Assembly: GCA_023105745.1 (NCBI GenBank)
Contig: JALGQZ010000015.1
Location: forward strand, 1,738,999-1,802,998
Length of the DNA: 64,000 nt
Direction of reading: 5' to 3'
DNA from: Austropuccinia psidii
Taxonomy: Eukaryota; Basidiomycota; Pucciniomycetes; Pucciniales; Sphaerophragmiaceae
The translations under genes were made by a program, and so were the position numbers. The notes beneath the pieces are model-generated. The model worked only from the letters and a program-made list of their open reading frames with translations, searched no databases and was not told the DNA's origin. Shown here in pieces: positions 1 through 9,785 of this stretch (the stretch's first letter is position 1; every line of letters begins with the position of its first letter).

Positions 1-1069
1 TTTGCATAATCAAAAGCATCATCCATACTCTGTTTTGCATGATGTTTTACTTTATCAAGCATTAATTTGAAGCTGGAAGCTGTAGGATGAATGTCAATCA
101 AGTCTTTCCTCAGTGTGTCTGCTGGGAGTCTTGGATTCCATCCTTTCTCTAACATAGCAGGAGTTTGTCCTGTGGAAGAATGGACTGATGTCTTGTATGC
201 CAGTTCTAATGCAGGTATCAGAGTGCACCAGTCATGGGTAAAGCCATCTGAGTCTTTGAATTCTAATCCATAAGCACAAAATCTCCTGATCATGTCTTCT
301 AAAGTTTGAATCATCCTCTCTGCTAGCCCATCTGTTTGAGGGTGATATGCTGTAGAGAATGATAACTTAGTCCCAAACAATCTATGAAGATTGGTCCAAA
401 GTGCAGATGTAAACTTGGGGTCTCTGTCACTTATGATATTCTTAAATAACCCTGTATGAGAAATAACTCTACTCCATAAAAGAAGAGCTGTATCCATAGC
501 AGTGTCATCTTTATGACATGGTAAGAATATGGGAGTTTTGCTATATCTGTCTACAATGACTAAACAAGCATTATAACTTTTGTCACCACTTGGAGGAAGT
601 GCTGTGACCCAATCCATGTGAACAACTTCCCAAGGGGATTTTGGTTCTTGAATATGGATCATCAATCCAAATTTCTTGCCTGTATTCCTGTTTGCTTTTT
701 GGCATCTATCACAGGTATGGCAATATTCAATGGTTTCTTTTCTCCAAGATGGCCACCATGCACAGTTCTTCACCTTTTCAAGTGTTCTGTCTTCTGATAG
801 GTGTCCAGAGTAAATGCTATCATGGCATTCATGAAGAATGGTATTGATAAGCAATCTACTACACAGTGTCATCACACAAGAATGTTTCGTTCTATGGTAA
901 ATAATCCCATCAAACAAGTGAAATCTTCCTTCAGAATAGGAATTTTTCCAAACTTCATCAAGTGCATTAACTAAAGATGTATCTTTGCAGTCTTTATCTA
1001 ATAAAGAAGTCAAGATATGGCAATTCTTGTCTTGTTTATAAGACTCTCTGACCTCTTCAAAGAATTCAG
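1..1069 (-). pseudogene. Element A integrase region of pol (frame-shifted part, runs off window)
   Basis: After a 1-nt deletion near 1067-1072 the pol frame continues open to the window edge. Visible in order are the H-H-C-C zinc-binding module (ECHD..., then C-x2-C before QKAN), the catalytic core with HMDWVTALP (first Asp), ISDRDPKF (second Asp) and GLAERMIQ (Glu), then LAYKTS and EKGWNP motifs typical of gypsy integrases. The core residues D, D, E are all kept. The product would insert the cDNA into the genome. The frame is closed from the upstream pol frame, so no intact polyprotein can be made without frameshifting; I take it as mutational decay because element D keeps the frame at this site. 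Confidence 0.85.
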
Positions 1070-3859
1070 TCCAATATCAGTTATGTTAATTCCTTCAATT
1101 GGAATCTGTGGTTCAGCTTCCAAAGGTACATAAGCTGGGTTATCAGGAGTGTTGGCTAAAGCCCATCTACTAAGTTGATCAGCATTTTTGTGAATGTTTC
1201 CTGCTTTATGAACTATAGTCATGTTTCCTCTATATTCTTGAATGGCTATTTGCCATCTCAACATATGTCTGTTGGGAGTTTTCATGTTAAGAAGTGATTT
1301 TACGGCATTACAGTCAGTTATCACTTCAAAAACACTGCCATCAAGATAATAGTGTAGTTTCTCAAGTGCCCATACCAAACATAAGCACTCCATTTGGCTT
1401 GCACCATATCTGGCTTCTGTTGGTTTGATTTGTCTTGAGATATAACAAACTGGTCCTTCTGTAGGTTTGTCATCAATAATCTGGACTTGATGTAGGGCTG
1501 CCCCTAGTCCATCTCCACATGCATCAATGTACAATTTAAAAGGAATATTCCAGTCAGGCATGAGGAGTAAAGGTGCTTCTGTAAGGGCTTTCTTTATCTT
1601 CTCATAAGCTTTAATTCTTTCCTGTGTCATCTCAAATACAGTCTGTTGATCACAGATTCTATAGAGTGACTTGGCTAGAATTGCAAAATCTTTCAAGTGT
1701 TGCCTATAGTAACTAGCAAATCCAAGAAAAGACATCATTTCTTTTTTATTCTGGGGTATTGGCTTAAGTAACACTGCTGCTACTTTATTCTTGTCAATAC
1801 CCAAGCTCAAACCAGAAACAACATGTCCTAATGCTTTGAGTTCTTCAAAACCAAAATTGCATTTCTTAAGTGAAATTTTCATGTTCACTTCTGCAACTTT
1901 ATGAAGTACTTTTGCAAGTCTTTCAAGGTGCAAAGACCATGAGTCAGAACATATAATAATATCATCAATATAAATGATAAGCCATCCTTCAGACAATTCT
2001 GTGGGGAAGATGGTATTCATCATTCTTTGATAATGAGATGGAGCATTTTTAATGCCAAATGGCATTCTAAGATACTCAAAAATACCACAGTGAGTGATAA
2101 TTCTAAGTAATTTCTTAGCTTTAGGGGTCAAAACATTTTGATGAAAGCCTTTCAATGCATCCATTGATGTTATATACTTGGCTTTAGACAATTGAGTCAA
2201 GGTTTCTTGAATTCTAGGGATTGGATACCTATCTGGAACTGTGTAGGTATTCAAAGCTCTAAAATCTCCAACCATTCTTGACTTATCATTATGCCATGCA
2301 ATAATAACAGGTGTTGTCACTTCAACTTCCTCATTATGGCCTACTTTCCTTAGCTCACCAAGTTGGATCAACTCTTGGATATGTTTTTCCAAGGCCTCTC
2401 TAGCTCTGGGACTGGCTGGATAAGCTGGTCTTCTAAGTACTGGAGGATATGGTCTGTCAATATTAAGAGTAATATCAACTTCATGTCCTCTTATAGCGCC
2501 TAATGGTTCATTATCAGAGGCAAATGCATTTTTATATGTGTATAACACATTAATAAGCTCATTCCTCATCTTTGGTGACAATGATTGATTAATTTGTGCT
2601 TCAACAAGTTGATTAGTCACAAATTCATCTTTGTAAGTATCTTTGACAGAAGATACTGCAGATATCTGTTTTGGCATATTGGAGAAAGCAAATTTTTGTC
2701 TCTTGTTATCTCCAATTGTGAAATATCTGTCTTTATGGTTATTTATATCAATACCATAAATATTTAAGTAATCATTTCCAAGAATGATGTGTTGAGATGT
2801 GCAATTATCCATTACTACAATCTCAGTTTTCATTCTTACACTTCCTGCTGGATGTGGGAATACAATATTAGTGTCCAATATGCCCAAGGGGTACATATTG
2901 TTACTGGCACTACTGAATTGTACACCTTCTATTGGTAATAGATGGTTTTTCCATTCAGGAAGTATAATTTGGAGATAATCTTTGCCAACACAAGTGCAAA
3001 ATGCCCCTGTATCCAAATTTACTTTGGCTTCAATATCACTCATCAGAACTGATGTGATACAGGATGCTCCAGCAGTATAACCCTTTCCTCTAGCAGGTTT
3101 TGTTTTACACATTCTGGCATCTTGGATATTGATCAGGTTGCAGCAATCTTCACTGTACTGTGGCAAGTGGGTATGGACTTCTGTGACCTCAAAGAAAGCT
3201 GAAATGTTTTCAATGGGATAGTCCTCCACTGGTGTATCTTCAGAGACTGCAGAATCTTGATCAGACTCCTCTTTCTCTTCAGTACACTGAATTTCTTCAA
3301 TGACTTGAACTTCATTCATTTTTGTCTTCTTAGGACAAGTGTTGGATAAATGTGAAGTACTTCCACATTTATGACACTTCAAGACAGGTCTTTCTGGTCT
3401 TCTTTCCTCTCTAGGAATCTTTGAGACTATTTTGGACTCTATTGGGTTTTTAATCCAAGTCTTACCAATTCTTGTCCTGGTAATGATATCTTCCATAGCA
3501 TTAATGTAGTCCTCTGTTGAACAAGGTTCCACACATCTGCTTTTGATAGCATGTTCCAGTTCTCCTCCACACTTTCTTAATATTTTCATATTAATCATAG
3601 TGTCAGACATATCTGGGTGTAAAGCAGATAATCTGTCTTTTTGTTTGAAGAACCAAGTAAGTGGTTTGTCTTTTTCTGAGTTAAAAATGGCACTTTCAAA
3701 AGCATTCTCCATTTTAAACCTCCAAGAATTATTGGCCCATTTGGTAATCACTTCAGATTTCCACCAAGACCAGTCATGTTTACCATGATCAATCCTCATT
3801 TTGTAATACCATTTCTTTGCAGTTCTGGTAAACAAACAGTGTAGTTTTCCCACTATGAT
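1010..3859 (-). pseudogene. Element A pol: capsid C-part, zinc knuckle, protease, RT, RNase H
   Basis: This continues the gag frame immediately after an in-frame TAA (3860-3862); the codon there is GAA in element B, so this is a G-to-T nonsense change inside the capsid domain, and gag and pol form one ORF in the family. Domains in order: rest of capsid (W-rich block, [14 protein letters not shown]), zinc knuckle [14 protein letters not shown] near 3337-3378, aspartic protease [11 protein letters not shown] near 3000, RT with fingers and palm and the YIDD box near 1957-1972, RNase H starting at [14 protein letters not shown] near 1500-1535. It ends in out-of-frame residues after a 1-nt deletion at about 1070. 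Catalytic residues of PR and RT are intact, so inactivation looks recent. Confidence 0.9.
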
Positions 3860-5227
3860 TTAATCAGGTATATTAAAGTCTTCTTGCAACATATCAATAG
3901 TTCTGATGAATTCAATATGGTTATATTCTCCTTCACCAGAGAATGTTGGCCATTCTTCTATTTTGGGAATATCTCTTGCAGAGTAGGCATTTTCTCCTAA
4001 GAATGGAGTCAAACTTTCTTTGACAGAAAGTTTTTCTTCAGTAAAAGGTGTAGAATGTCTTGGCATATGTGGTTCATGATTCTTATGAATTTGTTCCACA
4101 CTTGCAATTATATCATTCTTCAATTTCTGCCTCTCACTGTCACTTTTTGCTAAATGTATAGCAAATTGATTGGTGTTCTTAACTATTTGTAAGACATGGT
4201 CTTTAAGAGTTTTAAGTCTATCATTCACTTTAAAAATGGAGGGATCTTCTGTGTCATTATTTTGATACTGGTTCTCAATTCTTTCACAAGCATTGCTAAT
4301 TGACTCAAGGGTGACATTTGTCAATTGATGCCAATCAGAATGTTGTTTGTCACTCTTCTTTAAATCATTGATGTCTAATGTAATTTGCTTCAACTTTGAC
4401 TCAAGTTTGCCAATTTCTACACTAATACTTCTATGTACATCATTTATTTGCGTGGAAAAGTCCTGTTCATCCTTTCCTGCTCCTTGGCTGTGAATTCCAT
4501 AAGATTTCTGGCCATATTGAAGACACTGTCCACGGCTGAAGGCTCCAATTTGGGGATCCTGTACCCTTGTGGGTAAGGTCTGTGCCAATTGGCTTTGCCT
4601 TTGCCCTTGCCTTGATGGTTCTTGGGACCTCTCTGTTTCTTTTGAGGTCCTTTGGGCTTGTCCTTGGGCGCTTCTGGAGCTGGTTTGGAGCTGGTAGATG
4701 CCACTGGTGCCTCTGTCTCCAAAGCTGAGGTCATTTACAACTCTCTCTTCTGGTCTATGGATAAAAGACTTTGGTTCTTCAACCAATTCTTTATCTTTTT
4801 GACTTTGTCTTTGCAAGACAGGGGGCTCCATCCTCCTAAGAGTTCTATGGTCTTCTCCTGACCCAGAAAGCTCTTGATGTGTAAGTAGGAGTTCATGGCC
4901 CCCTGCCAAAGGCTTGGGCAGATTTCCCACTCCTCTTCCTTGGCTGCTCTGAACCAGTTTTTGTACTGGCATTGATATATTTCTATTGCTGCCACCTGAA
5001 AGTGGTTCAGCCCTGGAAATATTACCATAAATCAGTTCAGGCTCTGAATTCACGTCAAAATCTGTTGGTACAGACCTTGGGGAATGGGGGGCAACTCTGG
5101 CATCCTCCAAATGTGTCTTTCTTGTGGAAGACTTGGCACTTCTGGATTTGGTCTTGCCTCTTCCTTGTCCACATCCATCTGGTTGGACTGAATAGTTGCT
5201 TCCATTTCTGGTATGCACCATTTTCAC
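3860..5227 (-). CDS. Element A gag N-terminal part, ended by an in-frame stop
   Basis: The ORF is 455 codons from ATG at 5227. The first ~190 residues are Q/S/R/G-rich and unstructured-looking; then come a coiled-coil-like stretch rich in I, L, K and D (about residues 270-390) and the start of the capsid domain (WPTFSGEGEYNHIEF). The ORF ends at TAA 3860-3862, where element B has GAA, and the same frame continues into pol, so this is a truncated gag-pol. The N-terminal ~260 codons overlap a second, better conserved frame (see entry 4444-5432). The gag ATG lies within what I infer to be intron 1 of that second gene. Confidence 0.85.
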   Translation of the reverse strand: MKMVHTRNGSNYSVQPDGCGQGRGKTKSRSAKSSTRKTHLEDARVAPHSPRSVPTDFDVNSEPELIYGNISRAEPLSGGSNRNISMPVQKLVQSSQGRGVGNLPKPLAGGHELLLTHQELSGSGEDHRTLRRMEPPVLQRQSQKDKELVEEPKSFIHRPEERVVNDLSFGDRGTSGIYQLQTSSRSAQGQAQRTSKETERSQEPSRQGQRQSQLAQTLPTRVQDPQIGAFSRGQCLQYGQKSYGIHSQGAGKDEQDFSTQINDVHRSISVEIGKLESKLKQITLDINDLKKSDKQHSDWHQLTNVTLESISNACERIENQYQNNDTEDPSIFKVNDRLKTLKDHVLQIVKNTNQFAIHLAKSDSERQKLKNDIIASVEQIHKNHEPHMPRHSTPFTEEKLSVKESLTPFLGENAYSARDIPKIEEWPTFSGEGEYNHIEFIRTIDMLQEDFNIPD

Positions 5228-5432
5228 GTCAATTTAAAGATAAAAGGTGAAAAATATAAGATAAAATACACACCTTTTGGTGGTAATTTAGCTTTTTCTG
5301 AGTTGAATAAGGTGCCTCTTTTAGCAATCTGCACCTCAATACTGTCTTCAGATTCTGCTTCTGAAGATTCTGGACTATTGATGTATCTTTTACTGAGTCT
5401 GTTACCAGCTGCACAGTATTTGATTAAAGACA
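4444..5432 (-). pseudogene. Element A overprinted spliced ORF (+1 frame inside gag)
   Basis: In the +1 frame relative to gag there are two abutting stretches (5028-4735 and 4734-4444), separated by one TAA at 4737-4735. They read MNSYLHIKSFLG, GWSPLS, then a K/G/P-rich basic tract, PYPQGYRIPK and a helical C-terminus VFNMARNLMEF ending FPRK. Inferred exons on the minus strand: 5432-5274 (acidic, SPESSEAESEDS), 5207-5076, and 5012 onward. The introns 5273-5208 (GTGTGT...CCAG, 66 nt) and 5075-5013 (GTCTGT...TCCAG, 63 nt) keep one phase-1 frame throughout. Exon 2 is 132 nt, the same as in element B. The first listed exon follows a TTTTTTTAAG acceptor, so a further upstream exon with the start codon is expected. 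Function is unknown; the basic tract suggests nucleic-acid binding. Confidence 0.72.
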
Positions 5433-5587
5433 CTTAAAAAAATATGATAAAAGAAATTATTTTTGTGTTTTAAGATATTTTTAAAAGATTTTTTATGAAT
5501 TTTATTATTTTTTAATATTAAAAAAATTATTCTTTTTAAAGAAAAAAAATTAAAATTTAAGATTTGAATGAAAATTAATTCAGAGTA

Positions 5588-5652
5588 ACTCAAAGAATAA
5601 TTTTATAAGTTTTTGGATGTGAAAAAGCCACGTGTAAAAACAGTATAAAATT
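5588..5652 (-). other. Leader block conserved between elements A and B
   Basis: Minus-strand sequence here shares TACTGT, TTACACGTGG, TTTTTCACATCC and TTCTTTGAGT in the same order and similar spacing with the leader of element B (about 28950-29015), while the surrounding leader is not alignable by eye. It lies between the PBS-like site and the first acceptor of the spliced ORF. It could hold a splice donor (ACAC then GTGG), a packaging signal or a translation element; I cannot tell which. Confidence 0.5.
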
Positions 5653-5795
5653 AAACCAAATTCCTCAATGAAAAGATTTCCAAAACAATTTCAAAAATAA
5701 GAATTATTTTAACTTTAAAATGAAAGAAAAAATTATTAAATTAATATATTTTAGAGCTTAAAAATATATTAATTAAGGGTACAAGGTTCAAAAAA

Positions 5796-5824
5796 CACGG
5801 CCAGGCCCCCAAATGTAAGATGTG
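5796..5824 (-). repeat. Extra copy of the PBS/LTR-end junction, element A
   Basis: A 29-bp block starting CACGGCCAGGCCCCCAAATG is repeated exactly at 5898-5926, 102 bp away. The second copy is the real junction (PBS-like site 5897-5915, LTR edge at 5916). This first copy carries the PBS-like site plus about 9 bp of LTR end, then unrelated sequence. Confidence 0.85.
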
Positions 5825-5896
5825 GGTAGGTATGGTAGTTTTTTAGAACAAATAATGAAGTCTAGAATATGATTAAAGCCAAGTCTATGGATAAAA

Positions 5897-5915
5897 TCAC
5901 GGCCAGGCCCCCAAA
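5897..5915 (-). other. Primer-binding-site-like sequence of element A
   Basis: Directly inside the 5' LTR the minus strand reads TTTGGGGGCCTGGCCGTGA. Elements B and D have TTTGGGGGCC at the same place, so the site is under constraint in three families. The priming tRNA is not identified; self-priming is possible. Confidence 0.6.
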
Positions 5916-7839
5916 TGTAAGATGTGACTATGAAACTGATGATAATATTACTATTAATCAACAGTACTATGTCTGTTCTTATGAAATATAATAATAAAGT
6001 ATTATTATAACCACAATTAAATAATTAAAAAAATTATTTCTTTCACGTGTTAAACACAACTAGTGATTTTAACAGTGAGCAAGTAATTGTCTACTAGAAT
6101 CAATTACCAGAAGAATTTAATAATAAAAACTTCTTTATTAAAATAATAAAATTATTTTAATATATAATTATCTTTTGCAAGAATAATTATAAAGATAATT
6201 CTTGAAGAAAACTATTACTAAAGAAAAACTTTAAGAATTAAGAATAAACGACTCACTAATACTCCAAAGAACTTATTGATAGATAAGAGTAGAGAAATTT
6301 GACGTGGAATTGTGGATTTTAAGGGATCAAAAGGATTTATAACAGTATTACAACAATATATAGTTGGATTCTATGATTTCACGTCTTTCTGGATGATTCT
6401 GAAAGATTTAAAATACTTAAGAATAGCTTTAACTAATACTTACTTGTTGGTAATAATGATTTAATAAATTGATAAGATGATGATACGGAAAAAACAGCAA
6501 GAATAGGCTTCTTTTAAGTCAACAACAGCTCACAGAGGCGTGCCATGGAGCAAACTGAAAAACCAGTGAGTGAGAAAACAATAAACCCTTTTGGATTAAT
6601 GATTGCATCATCTGTTGTCACGTAAGATTATCATAATTACTTAATTGATGCTTTTACGTGACTACCAACCCCAATATGGTTAAGAATAAAAGGAGTAACA
6701 TCTGTAAATATTCTTTTATTCTAAAATAATCATTGTTTTCTCAAAGTTATCAATGTTATTACCAATTTCATCACAGGTTGTAATTTCTGTCAAATTTTGA
6801 AGATTCAGTGTTTCATGTGGAATGGTCAAAAATGGACTGTAAGTAAAACTTTTAATTTTACTAGTAAAACCATAATTCTTTTTGGTTGTACCATAGATAA
6901 TACAGTTCTTCATTGGTCCTGAAAGTTTCAGGAAGATTCATTGAGAATTGTATTTTTAATGAATTTTTGAAGTTTTTACCTCATTTCTACGTAGAATTGC
7001 AAATAGCAGTATTTTGCTGGTTGCTATGAGGTAAATCAATGAATATGGATCCCAAAAGGGTTTAATTACTCTTTTAGGGTCTAGTCATGGAAAGTCATCA
7101 AGAATTGACGTGGTTACAGGAGCCTAAGTAGCTTATTACCTCCTTGGCACGTCAAAATAGCAGGTTATTTGCTATTTTTCTTATGATTACAGTAGGTGTA
7201 ACTTGGTAACCAAGTTCCCAAAGAGTTTTAGTTTACCAATTGGGCCAAGATGAGCCATGGATCCATGCTCTGGAGCTATCCACGCCTCTGAGGCCTCAGA
7301 AGTTGGGTACCCTGGCTCTCTTTGATGTCTTTTGTCCCCCTTGCTTAATTTTTACGTCGAAATAGTAATTTAAGCTTAAAGTGAGATATCCACTATGGGT
7401 GTACCAAAAGTCTATGTAAGAATACCATAATATTAAGTGCTCAAAACATGCATAACACTATTCTTAGTGTATAAGTAACATGGGATTTCTCACTTTCCCA
7501 TTATTTTGGCTAAAAATGAAGAAAAACAAAAATTTTCACGGATCTTTTATGTGGTATTAATGATGTGGTATTGAAGTATTTTCCATTTTACCACCTTAAA
7601 TACTTAAATTGAGCTTATTCACTCTATGGAGCTACCCTAGGTGAATTTTTGTGTAGAATCCAAATCTGGTCTTAAATCCATGGATTTACTTACTCAATAA
7701 AAAGTTATTCATCTTTTCTGAAATTAAAAATGATGAATTTTGGATATATGCATGACCTATGAGTTTTGCATAATTCAAAATTTCTTTTTAAGATAATTGT
7801 GGCCTATTTGGGTATGTAAAATATACCTCAAGGCTCACA
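5916..7839 (-). repeat. Element A 5' LTR (family A, 1924 bp)
   Basis: On the minus strand it begins TGTGAGCCTTGAGGTAT and ends CACATCTTACA (TG...CA). The same sequence occurs as solo LTRs at 31919-33824 and 33865-35773 and as a worn fragment near 54026-54265. CG dinucleotides are rare (about 15) and about nine of them are in ACGT. Short ORFs inside are not convincing genes. Confidence 0.93.
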
Positions 7840-9785
7840 AAAACTGCATTAATTCTTACCTGATTGTGAGAAAGTTCCTGGGCCATCCCAATACTTGCAA
7901 ATTGCTCAATTGATGGCATCCATTGATGGAGGAGAAAAGCATGATGCTCTTGAAACTAGAATGGATGAAAAACAACCCTCCACCACCCAAGCAAGTTCCA
8001 AAAACAGCCCAGTGGCCAGCAGCAGCAATTCGAACATGAAAAAGCCACCACAAGCTCCAAACAAGGGCAAAGGGAAGGCACCAGCCCCAAAGCCTTACAG
8101 CCAAGGCTACAGGATGCCATGGGAAATGTGTTTCAGATGGCCAGAACAATTATGGAATTAAAAAAGAAAGAGGAAGCTAGATTAAAATATCAGAAATGAT
8201 TTCCGATATTTTTGATTCTATTCCAGAGCTGTATGAATCTATAACTGACGTCAAAAGTCATCTTTCTGATAAAAATACATCAATTTGTGACAATCTGAAA
8301 ACACATAACTTGAGTCTGAGCCAAATAACTGAAACACTTAAATGTTTTGAAAAAGTTTTAAGAACAATTAGAACTTCCAATAATGATAATTCTTTTGGCA
8401 ATAAGATAAATGAACAATCTGCCATTATTAAGCAATTGACAGACAAATATTCTAAATTCAAAATTGATAATATGATTGAAAGAAGAATAAAACAAGCCAT
8501 AAATTATATAAAAGAAGATAATAAGAAAGCTCTTTATTATATTTCAAAATCATTTACTGAAGTAAAGACACATACAATTGCCTTGAAAAAGTGTTTTGAT
8601 ACCTCAAAAGAGGAAATATAAATATTAAAAATAAAGTTGAATGAAGGTATATCTGATAATACTAGACAAACAGAAGTATGTAATGAGCTTACATATAAAG
8701 AGGATGATCATAAAAGGAATTTAATAACCTCTATCCAAAGCTTACAACATTAATTAAGAAGTTCACAAAGGTTTCACAATAGTAAAATGAATGATACTGA
8801 ACAACTACTAAACACCTTACCAAGAATGTCTACACCTCTGAATCAAAATGAGGGTACAGGGATTCCCAATGCACAAGTATTGGATATTGAAAATTCTCAA
8901 TCAAAAAATGAATTTTCTGCTTCTTTTCATAACTTAGAACCAACAATGGGCCAAGCACTTTTGAAAGAAGTTCCAAACCATAGGGAATGGCCTCACTTCA
9001 GTGGTGAAGGAGAGTATGACCATATGGAACTCATTAGAGGTATTGACATGATTAAAGAAGACTTTGAATTAGCAGACAGATTGGTAACAGCCAGGTTTAA
9101 AACCTTATTGACCAAATCAGCTCACAGGTGGTATATCAAATTGAGACAAGCACATGGACACCAAAGTTGGACTTGGTGGAAAACCCAAATTATCAACAAA
9201 TGGGCCAATGATGCTTGGAGGTTTGAAGTGGAAACGACCTTTGAATCTGCCAAATTTAATGCTGATAAAGACAAAGCTTTACCATGGTTTTGCCAACAAA
9301 AAGAAAGATTAACAGCATTATATCCTGACATGTCAGAATTTATGATCCATAGAAGGATTCTGAGACAATGTGGAGGTGACTTAGAGCATGCTGTCAAAAG
9401 CAGGACTACTGAACAATCTTCAGCAGAAGATATTATCAATATATTAGAAGAAGTAACCACCAGAACCAAAATTGGTTCTAGTAGGGTGAATCTCACAACA
9501 AGGCTTAATACACCTTGGAAAGAGTCTGTGGACAAAAACTCCAAAGAAAATTCTAGTAACGTTAAGTATAAATCTGCAGATACAGTCAGAAAGTGACACA
9601 TTTGCCAAAGCACCACCCATTTAGCCAATACATGTCCAAAAAGGGGGGAAATCAATGAAATTGACATTGAAAAGGAACCTGATGTTGAAAAAGATGACAT
9701 AATTGAAGACAATTCAGATGATAAGTCATCAATATTTTCTGAATCCTCAAAAGATATAGAAAATTTCAATGCCACTTTTGACATC
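7840..9785 (+). pseudogene. Element C gag remnant
   Basis: The gag frame begins mid-protein (KLH, then TAA at 7851 where D has GAA), passes FLPDCEKVPG, shifts frame near 8012 through loss of one C, lacks about 20 bp near 8116, then continues as a coiled-coil-like region (ISDIFDSIPELYE...) with TAA at 8619 and near 8751, the capsid block [14 protein letters not shown] at about 8990, and WTWWKTQIINKWAND. At 9594-9596 the first Cys codon of the zinc knuckle (TGC in D) is TGA; the rest of the knuckle, H-x4-C, is still readable. The product would be the structural Gag. It is not translatable as one protein now. Confidence 0.88.
7841..8199 (+). pseudogene. Element C relic of the overprinted ORF
   Basis: In the +1 frame relative to gag this reads NSYLIVRKFLGHPNTCKLLN, a TGA where D has GGA, WHPLMEEK, and after the frame change VASSSNSN, KGKGKAPAPKPYSQGYR and a C-terminus ending KYQK then TGA at 8197-8199. 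It is collinear with the element D protein. Exons 1 and 2 are off-window, beyond element A. It is clearly broken. Confidence 0.7.

Larger units (their letters stand above)
1..7839 (-). mobile_element. Element A: Ty3/gypsy LTR retrotransposon, 3' end outside window
   Basis: Read on the minus strand the order is 5' LTR (7839-5916), PBS-like site, leader, gag, protease, reverse transcriptase, RNase H and integrase; the chromodomain tail and 3' LTR lie before position 1. The internal order PR-RT-RH-IN is that of Ty3/gypsy. Its outer LTR edge at 7839/7840 abuts element C exactly where C's gag resumes in homology to element D, so A was inserted into C. A carries an in-frame TAA (3860-3862) and a 1-nt deletion near 1070 and is therefore not autonomous. 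The target duplication cannot be checked because the other edge is off-window; the candidate is the 5 bp at 7840-7844 (AAAAC). Confidence 0.93.

Noticed and set aside
3859..3862. Possible programmed stop read-through between gag and pol in element A
   Set aside because: Element B has GAA at this codon within one long ORF, and the stop falls inside the capsid domain rather than between gag and pol, so a nonsense mutation is simpler.
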